64,000 bases of DNA, taken from positions 62,001 to 126,000 of the forward strand of contig CBDEGT010000001.1 in NCBI GenBank assembly GCA_965237965.1, read 5' to 3'. The notes under the pieces are model-generated. The model searched no databases. It worked only from the letters and a program-made list of their open reading frames with translations, and was not told where the DNA came from. The position numbers and the translations under genes are program-made. This document shows positions 17,212 to 25,788 of this stretch, piece after piece. Origin of the DNA: UBA2988 sp965237965. GTDB taxonomy: Bacteria > Gemmatimonadota > Gemmatimonadetes > Longimicrobiales > Gaopeijiaceae. Every line of letters starts with the position of its first letter. Within the stretch, counting starts at the first letter, position 1.

Positions 17212-18008
17212 CGTCCGCCCGAGGCCTGCGCCCCGCGGAGCACCCCCTCGAGCACCGGCCACACGGTGCGCGCCATGCGCCAGTGACCCTTGGCGGTGGG
17301 ATGAATCCCGTCGTCCTGGTTGAGCTCGCGCTCCCCGGCGACCCCCTCCAGCAGGAACGGCACCAACTCTACCCCGCGAGAGCGGGCCACCCGGGGGAAG
17401 ACCTCGTGAAAAGCGCGGGCGTACCGAAGTCCAAGGTTGGGAGGAGCCTCCATGCCGGCGAGCACGATCTGCGCGTCGGACCATCGGGCGCGTGTGGAGT
17501 CGATGATGGCCTCGAGGTTGTGGGCGAGCGTATCGGGGTCGAGGCCACGCAGTCCGTCGTTGGCGCCCATCTCCAGTACCAGCACGTCGACCGTGTCCGC
17601 CAGCACCCACGAGATGCGGCGGAGCCCACCGGCGCTGGTCTCGCCGCTCACGCCCGCGTTCACCATTTGCGCCGGGATGCCGGCCGAGTCCGCCAGTTCC
17701 TGGAGTCGGGCGGCGTACGCCTCGTCGGGTGAGCGCAGCCCGAGTCCCGCGGTCAGGCTCGTGCCCACGAAGACCACGCGGGGACCGAGAAACTCTTCAG
17801 GGGCTCCGCCGCCGGGGTTGCGGAAGCCTTCCACTTCCGATGCGGCGCCGTTTCGCGCCTCCGCGTTCGCCTCTTCAGTGGCGCGCCCACGGTTGCCATC
17901 TTCCGCATCTCTTGCACCGCGAGCCGCCGCGCCGGCATCATCGGCGGGCCCACACCCTGGAGCGGCCAGGAGCAGCGAGACGACGACGACGAGGCGGTTG
18001 AAGCGCAT
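17208..18008 (-). CDS. tesA: GDSL/SGNH lipoprotein hydrolase (arylesterase / TesA type)
   Basis: 266 residues. The N-terminus MRFNRLVVVVSLLLAAPGC is a lipoprotein signal. After an Ala/Glu-rich spacer (about 20-70), the SGNH blocks appear: VVFVGTSLTAGLG (nucleophile Ser in GTS, where GDS is usual), NAGVSGETSAGG, LEMGANDGLRG and DDGIHPTAKGHWRMA. This matches TesA/arylesterase. The gene is divergent from a ybbA/ybbP-like ABC pair, the same arrangement known around E. coli tesA. The two start codons (CAT 18006-18008 and ATG 18009) touch, so the promoter of each must lie inside the other gene or the true starts are further in. Confidence 0.85.
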   Translation of the reverse strand: MRFNRLVVVVSLLLAAPGCGPADDAGAAARGARDAEDGNRGRATEEANAEARNGAASEVEGFRNPGGGAPEEFLGPRVVFVGTSLTAGLGLRSPDEAYAARLQELADSAGIPAQMVNAGVSGETSAGGLRRISWVLADTVDVLVLEMGANDGLRGLDPDTLAHNLEAIIDSTRARWSDAQIVLAGMEAPPNLGLRYARAFHEVFPRVARSRGVELVPFLLEGVAGERELNQDDGIHPTAKGHWRMARTVWPVLEGVLRGAQASGGR

Positions 18009-18764
18009 ATGATTGTGGCCGAAGGGCTTGGGAAGACCTATCTGAGCGGGGGTCGCCCCCTGCCCGTGCTGCGCGACGTGGAGCTGCACATTCCGGCCGA
18101 GGCGTTCGTCGCGATCCTCGGGCCCTCGGGAAGCGGCAAGACCACGCTGCTCGGCTTGCTCGCCGGTCTCGACGAACCCAGCTCGGGAACGGTGCGCCTC
18201 GACGGGGTCGACCTCTCCGTTCTTACCGAAGATGAGCGCGCCGGGTTTCGTGCGCGAAACGTGGGCTTCGTCTTCCAAACCTTCCACCTCCTTCCCACCC
18301 TGACGGCGCTGGAGAACGTACTGGTGCCGCTCGAGCTCCTGGGCGGTCGCCCACCTCGTGAGCTGCGCGACCGTGCGGCCCGGCTACTCGATCGGGTCGG
18401 ACTCGCCGGCCGGCTCGACCACTACCCCGCTCAGCTTTCAGGGGGCGAACAGCAGCGGGTGGCTTTAGCGCGCGCGTTCGCGAACCGTCCGCGCATCCTG
18501 TTCGCAGACGAGCCGACCGGAAACCTGGATCAGGAGACAGGAGCGCGCGTGATCGAGCTGATGGAGGCTCTGAACCGCGAGGCGCAGACGACCCTGGTGC
18601 TGGTCACGCACGATCTGGAGCTAGCGGCGCAGGCCCGCCGGGTGGTGCGGCTTGCCGATGGCCGCATCGTGTCGGACACCCCCAAGGACGGGGCCAAGGA
18701 CGGGGCCAAGGACGAGGCCGGGGACGTGCGGTCCTTGGGTCGCTCCAGGGTCGCGGGTCCGTGA
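18009..18764 (+). CDS. ybbA: ABC transporter ATP-binding protein, YbbA/LolD type
   Basis: 251 residues with Walker A GPSGSGKTT (about 39-47), Q-loop FVFQTFHLLPT, signature LSGGEQQRVALARA, Walker B ILFADEPTGNLD and H-loop VLVTHD. This pattern is the LolD/MacB/YbbA group that powers FtsX-like permeases, which act by moving lipoproteins or by conformational signalling rather than import. The C-terminus has a short Lys/Asp/Gly repeat (DGAKDGAKDEAGD). The stop overlaps the GTG of the permease, so the pair is translationally coupled. Confidence 0.92.
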   Translation: MIVAEGLGKTYLSGGRPLPVLRDVELHIPAEAFVAILGPSGSGKTTLLGLLAGLDEPSSGTVRLDGVDLSVLTEDERAGFRARNVGFVFQTFHLLPTLTALENVLVPLELLGGRPPRELRDRAARLLDRVGLAGRLDHYPAQLSGGEQQRVALARAFANRPRILFADEPTGNLDQETGARVIELMEALNREAQTTLVLVTHDLELAAQARRVVRLADGRIVSDTPKDGAKDGAKDEAGDVRSLGRSRVAGP

Positions 18765-21313
18765 GTCTGCGCTTTGCGCTGACGCTCGCTCGCCGCGAGC
18801 TGCGTTCCTCGGCGCGCAGGATCGGGGTCTACATGATCTCGATCTCTCTCGGAGTTGCGGGCTTGGTGGCGATCCATGGCTTCACGGCCGATGTCGCGCG
18901 CTCGGTGCAGGACGAGGCGGAGGTGTTGCTCGGCGCCAATGCGCGCCTGGCGTCGAGCCGTCCGTTCCCCGGGCCCGCGGACGCGCTGGTGGACTCGCTG
19001 GCCGGCGCAGGCCACGCCTCCGCGCGCGTGACGAGCGTGGTGTCGATGGTGCTGGCTCCACGCACGGGGATTGCCCGGTTGCTCCAGGTTCGGGGTGCGG
19101 ATCAGGGGTACCCGTTCTACGGCAGCGTCCGCACCGTGCCGGAGGGAGCGTGGCCGCCTCGACCCGGCGAGGCGCTCGTGGATCCCGCGGTGCTCACCAT
19201 GCTCGAGGCACGGACGGGCGACTCGCTCCTCGTGGGTGAGGTGGTCGTCCGCATCGCCGGGACCGTCGAGGACCTCCTGGGCGACTTCGCGCTCCAGACG
19301 GCGGTCGGTCCACGAGTCTGGGTGCCGCACGGAACCCTGGACGCCGCGGGCCTGCTCGCGTTCGGGAGCCTGGCGAGATACGAGCGGTACCTCGTTCTTC
19401 CGAGTCGTGAGGATCGGGTCGACGTGGAGGAACGCTACCGCGAGACCTTTGACGAGGCACAGGTGCGATGGACCACCGCCGAGTCGCAGGCCCGGCGGCT
19501 CACCCGCTCGGTCGACTACCTCGGTCGCTACCTCGGGTTGGTCGGTCTCGCCGCGCTCCTCCTGGGCGGCGTCGGCGTGGGGAGCGCGGTACACGTCTTC
19601 GCGCGCGAGCGCCGGACGGCCATAGCCGTCCTCCGCTGTATCGGCGTGCATCAGCGGAGCGTCTTCACCGCCTACCTTCTTCAGGCGGCCGTTCTCGGCC
19701 TCGCGGGAGCCACGCTCGGCGCGCTGGCCGGAGTCGGCGTGCAGGCCCTTCTCCCGATGGCGCTCGCCGAGATGCTGCCGGTGCGGGTCACCACCAGGAT
19801 CACCCTGGGCCCGGTGGTGACGGGTCTCGCGATCGGCGTATGGGTCGCACTCCTGTTCGCCTGGCTCCCGCTGCTGGCGGTGCGGGACGTGCCACCGCTG
19901 CGTGCGGTGCGCGAGGACGTTGAACCGACTCGCCGGCGTCGGGACCCTGCGCGTGTGCTCGCCTGGGCGGCTCTGGGTGCCAGCGTGGTCGCGCTCAGCA
20001 TGCTCGAGGCGCCCGAGCGAGACCAGGGCCTCGGGTTCGCGGCGGGACTGGTCGCGACCATCGTGGTGTTGTGGGGTGCAGGCTGGGTGCTCGTCGGGCT
20101 CACGCGTCGTCTCGTTCCGCGTCGGGCACCCTACCCGATCCGACAGGGGGTGGCGAACCTGTTCCGCCCGCAGAATCAGACCGTCGCCATCACGCTCGCC
20201 CTCGGATTCGGCGTGTTCGCCGTGGCGACCGTGCTCCAGGTGGAATCGGCGCTGATCCGGGGACTCGGTCTCGAGGATCAGGGCGGGCGGCCCAACCTGC
20301 TGCTCTTCGACATCCAGCCGGATCAGGAGCGTGGCGTCCTCGAAGCACTCCCCCCGCCTGCACGCGCGGGGGCCGTGTCCGCTCCCCTCGTACCGGCACG
20401 GATCGCGGCCATCAACGGCCTCGGCCCGGCCGAGCTGGCGGCGATCCCGCGCGGTCCCGAGCGCTGGGCGCTCCGGCGCGAGTACCGTAACACGTGGCGC
20501 GACACCATCACAGCGGGGGAGACGCTGTTGGCCGGCCGCTGGTGGGATGCTACGGAACAGCGCGTCGAGCCCCCCGATGGGGTCGCGCGGGTCGCGCGCA
20601 TCTCCCTCGAGGCCGATCTGGCCGACGATCTGGACGTGGAGCTGGGAGACCGCATCACCTGGGACTTCGGTGGGCGCGCCGTAGAGAGCGTCGTCACCAG
20701 CTTGCGCACCGTGGACTGGACGCGCTTCGAGCCGAATTTCTTCGTGGTCTTCGAACCCGGCTCCATCGAGGACGCGCCGCGCACGTCGATCCTGATCGCG
20801 CGCATCGATGACGCCACGGCACGCGCCGGAATCCAAACCAGCCTTGTGCGGACCTTCCCGAACGTCTCCTCGCTCGACCTCACCCGCGTCCAGGATACGA
20901 TCGAGCGGGTGCTCGCGCGCGTGAACGCCGCGCTCCACTTCCTCGGTCTGTTCACCGCGGTGACCGGACTGATCGTCCTGGCTGGTGCGCTCGGCGCCTC
21001 GCGCTTCCAGCGCATGCGCGAGGGCGCACTCCTGCGCACCTTGGGCGCGCGCCGTGGGCAGGTGCGTGTCGTGCTCCTGACCGAATACTTGGTGCTCGGA
21101 ACGCTGGCCTCGCTCACGGGGCTGATTCTGGCCGTCTGGGCCGCATGGGCGCTTGCACGCGAGGTGTTCGAGGTCGCCTACCTGCCCCAGCTGTCCTCGT
21201 TGGTCGGGCTCTGGTTCATGGTGATCTTGGTGACCGTGGCCATGGGTCTGGGGGGAAGCGTCGGGCTCCTCGCCCGTCCGCCCCTACCGCTACTGCGGCG
21301 AGTATCGGAGTGA
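18761..21313 (+). CDS. ybbP: FtsX-family ABC permease, YbbP type
   Basis: 850 residues. One helix near the N-terminus (RIGVYMISISLGVAGLVAI), a periplasmic domain, two groups of FtsX-type helices (about 270-390 and 420-500, then about 725-840), with FARERRTAIAVLRCIG and RMREGALLRTLGARRGQV as the two FtsX cores. This duplicated layout is YbbP-like. GTG 18761 overlaps the ATPase stop. By E. coli parallel the pair may serve envelope stress or lipid handling together with TesA; that is inference. The opposite strand is open over most of this gene but is a composition shadow. Confidence 0.9.
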   Translation: MSLRFALTLARRELRSSARRIGVYMISISLGVAGLVAIHGFTADVARSVQDEAEVLLGANARLASSRPFPGPADALVDSLAGAGHASARVTSVVSMVLAPRTGIARLLQVRGADQGYPFYGSVRTVPEGAWPPRPGEALVDPAVLTMLEARTGDSLLVGEVVVRIAGTVEDLLGDFALQTAVGPRVWVPHGTLDAAGLLAFGSLARYERYLVLPSREDRVDVEERYRETFDEAQVRWTTAESQARRLTRSVDYLGRYLGLVGLAALLLGGVGVGSAVHVFARERRTAIAVLRCIGVHQRSVFTAYLLQAAVLGLAGATLGALAGVGVQALLPMALAEMLPVRVTTRITLGPVVTGLAIGVWVALLFAWLPLLAVRDVPPLRAVREDVEPTRRRRDPARVLAWAALGASVVALSMLEAPERDQGLGFAAGLVATIVVLWGAGWVLVGLTRRLVPRRAPYPIRQGVANLFRPQNQTVAITLALGFGVFAVATVLQVESALIRGLGLEDQGGRPNLLLFDIQPDQERGVLEALPPPARAGAVSAPLVPARIAAINGLGPAELAAIPRGPERWALRREYRNTWRDTITAGETLLAGRWWDATEQRVEPPDGVARVARISLEADLADDLDVELGDRITWDFGGRAVESVVTSLRTVDWTRFEPNFFVVFEPGSIEDAPRTSILIARIDDATARAGIQTSLVRTFPNVSSLDLTRVQDTIERVLARVNAALHFLGLFTAVTGLIVLAGALGASRFQRMREGALLRTLGARRGQVRVVLLTEYLVLGTLASLTGLILAVWAAWALAREVFEVAYLPQLSSLVGLWFMVILVTVAMGLGGSVGLLARPPLPLLRRVSE

Positions 21314-21328
21314 GCGAGCCCGCCGCCC

Positions 21329-22534
21329 TCAAGCGCCGGCTGCCGTGAACCGACGTAGCCGCTCTCCGGCCTCGGCCAGCGTCTCGATCCGCTTGCAGAA
21401 CGCGAACCGGACAAGCGTTCGGCCCGCGTCGGGCTCCCGGAAGAAGCTCGACCCTGGAACCGGCGCGACTCCAGCGTCGCGCGCGAGCAGGTGGGCGAAC
21501 TCACCGTCGTCGGTGCCAGAGAGCGCCGAGAAGTCCGCCAGCACGTAGTAGGCCCCCTCAGGGGCGACACAGGCGAACCCCGCGTGGTGGAGTGCCGGAA
21601 TGAGGACGTCGCGCCGCTCGCGGTAGTCGGTGGCGAGCGCCTCGTAGTAGTTCTTTCCCATCGTTTCGAGCGCGTCGGCGACCCCTTCCTGAAGCGGCGC
21701 GGGTGCGCCTACCGTGAGGAAGTCGTGCACTTTGCGGATCGCGCCGGTCAGATCGGGTGGCGCGACCACCCAGCCGACCCGCCAACCCGTCACGCTGAAG
21801 GTCTTGGAGGCCCCGCTCACGATCACCGTGCGATCCCGCATCCCTTCCAGCGTCGCGAGCGGAACGTGCTCCCCCTGGTAGTGGATGTGCTCGTAGATCT
21901 CATCGGTGACGGCCAGCAGGTCGTGCTCCCGGCAGAGGGCCGCGATGGCATCGAGTTCGCCCCGGTCGAGCACCCGACCGGTGGGATTATTCGGTGTGTT
22001 CACGATGATCGCTCGCGTGCGCGGGCCCACCATCGCGCGTAGGCGCTCGACGTCCAGCCGAAAGTCCGGAGGATCGAGTCGGAGAAAGACCGGGCGTGCC
22101 CCGCACAGTACGGTATCCGGGCCGTAGTTCTCGTAGAACGGCTCCAACACGATCACTTCCTCGTCCGGGTCGACCAGCGCCAGCAGTACGGCTGCCATCG
22201 CCTCGGTGGCCCCGCACGTCACCGTGAGCTCGCGGTCGCCGTCAACGTCCATGCCGTACCACCTGCGGTACTTCTCCTCGAGCGCGGCGCGCAGCCGCGG
22301 CGCTCCCCAGGTGACCGCGTACTGGTTGACATCGGCGTCCACCGCGGCCTGCGCGGCCTCTTTGAGGACGGCGGGGCAGGAGAAGTCGGGGAAGCCCTGC
22401 GCGAGGTTTATGGCGCCGTGCTTGCCGGCGACACGCGTCATCTCCCGGATCACCGATTCCGTGAACCGATGGGTTCGACGCGCGGTTCGAATCGCGGTGC
22501 GAACGGGTGCCGCGCCTGCATCGTTGATCGACAT
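21329..22534 (-). CDS. PLP-dependent class I aminotransferase (methionine / kynurenine type)
   Basis: 401 residues from ATG 22534. Fold-type I aminotransferase with AINLAQGFPDFSCP near the N-terminus (typical of the kynurenine/glutamine/methionine aminotransferase group), VTCGATEAMAAVLLAL, NTPNNPTGRVLDRGEL, DEIYEHIHY, the PLP-lysine motif SGASKTFSVTGWRVGW and the C-terminal arginine region TLVRFAFCKR. It would transfer an amino group from methionine, glutamine or an aromatic amino acid to a 2-oxo acid. Its end converges on ybbP with about 15 bases between. Confidence 0.9.
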   Translation of the reverse strand: MSINDAGAAPVRTAIRTARRTHRFTESVIREMTRVAGKHGAINLAQGFPDFSCPAVLKEAAQAAVDADVNQYAVTWGAPRLRAALEEKYRRWYGMDVDGDRELTVTCGATEAMAAVLLALVDPDEEVIVLEPFYENYGPDTVLCGARPVFLRLDPPDFRLDVERLRAMVGPRTRAIIVNTPNNPTGRVLDRGELDAIAALCREHDLLAVTDEIYEHIHYQGEHVPLATLEGMRDRTVIVSGASKTFSVTGWRVGWVVAPPDLTGAIRKVHDFLTVGAPAPLQEGVADALETMGKNYYEALATDYRERRDVLIPALHHAGFACVAPEGAYYVLADFSALSGTDDGEFAHLLARDAGVAPVPGSSFFREPDAGRTLVRFAFCKRIETLAEAGERLRRFTAAGA

Positions 22535-22818
22535 CGCGCTCCGAAACGTGGAGAGGTGGTAGGTGGCACCCCACGCTCGGCAGGGGGGGGCGCGAATGCA
22601 ACGGGGTCCGGGTCGGAGCGGCCACCGCGACACCTGCGAGTGGGACCGGAACGCGCTCGGGGGGTACGCTCGATCCGTCCCACACCCACGCGGAGGCACG
22701 GCCCCTGGCCCGCAGTCGTCCGTATTCTGGCACCGGCCCTCTCATCCCGGGTGCCGCTCGTCTCGGTTTCCGTATCGTCCTCGGCGTAGCCACCGGTGTC
22801 GCGCTCGGGTCCGCTCCC

Positions 22819-23340
22819 GTGACGGCGCAGGACACACCGCTCGCGGTCGAGGGACGCGGTGGCGTTGCTCTCCCCGTGGCATCCTTCCGCACGGGACCGG
22901 ATCAGGGTGGAAAGATCGCGCCCGCTCCGGCGTTCGGGGTGCACTTCGTCTATCGCGGGCCGAGCGGGTGGGGTCCCTATGTGGGCTTCAGCCAAAATCG
23001 GTTCGGTTGCCGAGCCGACGGCTGCCCCCGTGACCACTACGTCGCCACCGATTGGGATCTCGGCGTACAGCGGACGATCGGCGGAGCGGGCTGGGTTCGG
23101 GTGGGGGCCGTGTTCGGGCGCGTCGAGCGCTATTTCGAGACTGCCGAAACCCCTCTGCACCGCACTTCGTCCCTCGGTGTGGGTGTGGAAGCGGGGGTTG
23201 GCCTCAGGGTCACGTTACCCGGGCGCATAGGGCTGACTCCAGGGGTGCGGTACAGCAGCTTCAACACGCGCTTTCCGGACGACACTCCGCTTCGGTTGCG
23301 TTGGGTTTCCGCCGACTTCGGAATCGCGTTCGGATTCTGA
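22819..23340 (+). CDS. Outer-membrane beta-barrel-like protein
   Basis: 173 residues from GTG 22819. Repeated Gly/aromatic strand pairs (GVHFVYRGPSGWGPYVGFSQ, VRVGAVFGRVERYF, LGVGVEAGVGLRVTLPGR) and a final strand ending in Phe (FGIAFGF) are typical of small outer-membrane barrels. In the same frame upstream, bases about 22759-22818 encode a credible signal peptide (FRIVLGVATGVALGSAP then VTAQ), but no ATG, GTG or TTG precedes it before a stop. The true start is therefore either a rare codon or lost by a small error. No specific function can be given. Confidence 0.6.
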   Translation: MTAQDTPLAVEGRGGVALPVASFRTGPDQGGKIAPAPAFGVHFVYRGPSGWGPYVGFSQNRFGCRADGCPRDHYVATDWDLGVQRTIGGAGWVRVGAVFGRVERYFETAETPLHRTSSLGVGVEAGVGLRVTLPGRIGLTPGVRYSSFNTRFPDDTPLRLRWVSADFGIAFGF

Positions 23341-23341
23341 G

Positions 23342-23604
23342 TCAGCCCGCGGGGCGGAGTTGTTCTTCCCAAATCTGCTTGAGCTCGCTCTCCGTGCGCT
23401 CGACCACGGCCGCCACGCTGGGGTCGAACTGGCTGCCGGCGAGTTCTCGTATCTGCGCGAGAGCTTCGTCCCAGGTGAGCGCGGGACGGTATGCCCGCTC
23501 GCTGGTCATCGCGTCCAGCGCATCCGCGACCGCCACGATGCGAGCCGCGATCGGAATCGCGTCTCCTGCGAGTCCATCGGGGTAGCCCGGAGGTTGGGTC
23601 AATA
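23342..23604 (-). pseudogene. HD-GYP domain protein, C-terminal stump
   Basis: About 87 codons read PGYPDGLAGDAIPIAARIVA, VADALDAMTSERAYRPAL and REAGSQFDP-like text: the GYP motif and the third helix group of an HD-GYP cyclic-di-GMP phosphodiesterase. Everything upstream of the GYP motif, including the HD residues, is missing because the IS256-family element begins exactly at 23605. The lost half is not found beyond the element either, so the insertion was followed by a deletion or recombination. Confidence 0.75.
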
Positions 23605-24951
23605 GGTGTGTAAACGTATCAGGCGGCATTCTTCCGCTGTTGGGTTGAGACGGGCTTTCCGTCTTCGAACTTCCTTCCTTCAAACACGTCCTTGAGGAGG
23701 TGAGGAGCGTCGAGCCTTCGGAAGCGCTTCTCGGCCACCAAGAGCGACTTCCAGATCAGCGCCGTAGCGCTCTCGACCCGCTTGAATCGCTTCGCCGCCG
23801 TCGTCCTGAGCCGTACCGCAGCGAACGGGCTCTCGACCACGTTCGTCGTGCGTAGATGCTTCCAGTGATCCTCGGGGAAGTCGTAGAACGCCACCATCCG
23901 CTCCCAGTCGTCCTCGAGTACGTCCACCGCCTTCGGATACCACGGCCTGTAGCGCCTGGCGAACACTTCGCGGGCCTTCACAGCCTCGGACCGGCTCGGT
24001 GCGTAGACCACGGCCCTGAGAAGATCCTTCGCCTCGCTCTGCTCCCGCTGCGGCAGCCGGTCCAGCACGTTCCTCATCTTGTGGTTCCAGCACCGTTGCT
24101 CGCCCGCCTCAGGCCATACCTGCCGTACTGCGCCCCAGATCGCCGCGTTACCGTCCGCCATCAGAAGCCGGGGCGCCTCGATGCCGCGTGCCTTCAGATC
24201 CCGCAACACCTCCGACCAGGACTCGACCGACTCTCGGTAGCCCGATCTCAGGGCCAACACTTCCTTCGTCCCGTCTCGCATCGCGCCCAGAACCACCAGC
24301 AGTGCTGCCTTGTCCCGCTCGAGCCCCGCCTTCACGTAGATCCCGTCCGCCCAGACGTAGACGACCTCACGGTCGGCCAGCGAGCGCTTCGACCATTCCT
24401 CGAATTCCGCCGTCCATCCCGCCCGCAGCCGCCGAATCGAAGACTTCGACAACGGGGCCCCCTCGCCCAGCAGGCCCCGCATCGCCAGCTCGAAGTCTCC
24501 CTCCGCCAGCCCGTGCAGATACAGCTCCGGAAGCAGAGCACCCAGCTCCTTCGTCCGTCGTGCGAACAACGGCAACACCCGACTCTCGAACCGCTCCTCG
24601 ACGCCCCGAACCCGAGGGCGTCGGAGCATGATCGTGCCCGAGCTCATCGCCAACCGCCTCGGCTTGCCATATCCGTTGCGGTAGCCCTCGGCCGAGTCCA
24701 CCGTACTCCTGCGCTCTGACTTCTCCCGGCCTAACAACTCCGTGACTTCCTCCTCCATGATCTGTTGGATGAACTCCTGCGCCTTCTCCCTAACCATCCC
24801 CTCGAGCGTCTCCCACATCGGCCTGCTGGACGCACCCTGGGGTCCCGCGATATCCTCTCTCATGAGGCGACGTTCCTTTCCCCGGGCTGTCACCCGGGCT
24901 CGCTGGTTTAAATCTCAGCGGAAAGGTACGTCGCCTCTCTTTTTACACACC
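23605..24951 (-). mobile_element. IS256-family insertion sequence, complete
   Basis: 1347 bp with terminal inverted repeats GGTGTGTAAA (23605-23614) and TTTACACACC (24942-24951) enclosing one transposase. The 8-9 bp target duplications expected for IS256 are not visible: the left flank reads GGGTCAATA and the right TTTTGATCC. Missing duplications and the truncated HD-GYP gene suggest that one flank was lost after insertion. A second, partial copy of the 5' end lies at 1909-2012. Confidence 0.9.
23619..24863 (-). CDS. IS256-family (mutator-type) transposase
   Basis: 414 residues from ATG 24863 (MREDIAGPQGASS). Mutator-type landmarks: EGYRNGYGKPRRL near residue 70, the first catalytic Asp in VYVWADGIYVKAGLE, the second in LLMADGNAAIWGAV, then QRCWNHKMRNVLDRLP, and FPEDHWKHLRTTNVVESPFA carrying the conserved region before the last acidic residue. 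An in-frame GTG at 24893 would add ten residues, but the GGAAAGGA ribosome site sits correctly for ATG 24863. The leader can form a hairpin that buries this ribosome site. The gene appears intact. Confidence 0.93.
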   Translation of the reverse strand: MREDIAGPQGASSRPMWETLEGMVREKAQEFIQQIMEEEVTELLGREKSERRSTVDSAEGYRNGYGKPRRLAMSSGTIMLRRPRVRGVEERFESRVLPLFARRTKELGALLPELYLHGLAEGDFELAMRGLLGEGAPLSKSSIRRLRAGWTAEFEEWSKRSLADREVVYVWADGIYVKAGLERDKAALLVVLGAMRDGTKEVLALRSGYRESVESWSEVLRDLKARGIEAPRLLMADGNAAIWGAVRQVWPEAGEQRCWNHKMRNVLDRLPQREQSEAKDLLRAVVYAPSRSEAVKAREVFARRYRPWYPKAVDVLEDDWERMVAFYDFPEDHWKHLRTTNVVESPFAAVRLRTTAAKRFKRVESATALIWKSLLVAEKRFRRLDAPHLLKDVFEGRKFEDGKPVSTQQRKNAA

Positions 24952-25017
24952 TTTTGATCCTACCTCTACCGCCACTGGGGGCACGTCAGTATGATTGCTT
25001 GAAGAAGTCGGTACTGA

Positions 25018-25098
25018 GGGGCCATAGCTCAGTTGGGAGAGCGCCTGGTTTGCAAGCCTAGGAAAGGGGGCCAGGATTCCCCGAGATCCGTGGCCCAC
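25018..25098 (+). tRNA. tRNA-Ala(TGC)-like, probably a degenerate tRNA
   Basis: The first 38 bases are a normal tRNA-Ala start: acceptor GGGGCCA, D arm GCTC-AGTTGGGA-GAGC and an anticodon loop TTTGCAA (anticodon TGC). From the anticodon-stem 3' strand on it deviates: GCCTA in place of CCAGG, an over-long variable region, and a T arm (AGGAT, loop TCCCCGAG, ATCCG) lacking TTCGA. The 3' acceptor strand TGGCCCA still pairs at six of seven positions. It probably is a non-functional relic next to the IS256 element, perhaps with a recombined 3' half. Confidence 0.45.
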
Positions 25099-25283
25099 AG
25101 AGAGAAAAGCCCCGGAGTTCGTGACAGCCTAGGTAGGCGGTTCACGGACTCTGGGGTTCTCTACTAGCACACGAACTAGCACACCACCGCGTCATTCGCG
25201 TGCGCCTAGCGAGTAGCGTCCCCATTATGATGAGGCTCGAGCAGCACTGAGCCATCAGGTCATTCCTCCCGCAGGGTAGGGTC

Positions 25284-25325
25284 ATGACCGATCCCGTCAC
25301 CCGTCTGAACGCGACCCTCCAAGGC
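25284..25325 (+). pseudogene. Second serine/threonine kinase N-terminal stub
   Basis: ATG 25284 starts MTDPVTRLNATLQG, almost the same as the kinase start at 5321 (MDPVTRLNAALEG); the DNA GATCCCGTCACCCGTCTGAA is shared except for one base. The frame then loses all similarity before the ATP-binding loop. This is another scar of a lost kinase gene, in the debris between two IS elements. Confidence 0.5.
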
Positions 25326-25506
25326 GGGACGACGAGCGGCCTCTTGCGGCTGTGTCCCCCCCTCCGACGACGACGGTCGTAGGATACAGCCAACCGGCTC
25401 CGCTGCCGGCCTCCCCTGTGGCTGTGGGACCCCCTTTGCTTAACCGGGGCTGATTCGGGGGGAAGGTTGGAGATCCACCCTGTTTTCTCCCCAACCCCCC
25501 GTTCGT

Positions 25507-25788
25507 ATGCGCGGTCCTGTCCAACCCCGCGTGCTCGTGGCCCTTGCGACGGGGCTGGCCGCGTCCTGTGTGGTCGGTGACGGGACGTCGGGTCCAGGTC
25601 GGTCGCTGGTGGCGACGCTGGCGATCCAGCCGGTACTGGGCCCGCAGGCAGCCAACGGTGCTCCGTTGGAGATCAACCGGATCCGTCTGCGTGTGGCGCA
25701 GGATCCGGGCAACACGACGCTTCTCGAGACGTTCGTGGACGTGGACCCGAGCGCGTCGAGTTGGTCGGTGCCGCTCGAGATCCCGCTA
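25507..25788 (+). pseudogene. BIG2/DUF11 surface lipoprotein gene, 5' part (split by IS5)
   Basis: ATG 25507 gives a lipoprotein signal (VLVALATGLAASC, Cys about 21) and a first domain reading LVATLAIQPVLGPQAANG, INRIRLRVAQDPGNTTLLET and FVDVDPSASSWSVPLEIPL. The element at 25789 interrupts it. Deleting the element and one copy of the CTA duplication continues in frame as IPL-EL-GGGVEVTVHVQLVHV in the 3' part. The intact protein would be an outer-membrane-anchored or surface adhesin-like lipoprotein. Confidence 0.75.

Noticed and set aside
18530..20938. 802-codon minus-strand frame
   Set aside because: It runs antisense to the ybbA/ybbP pair with no recognisable motif and His/Arg/Glu-rich text typical of shadow frames in GC-rich genes.
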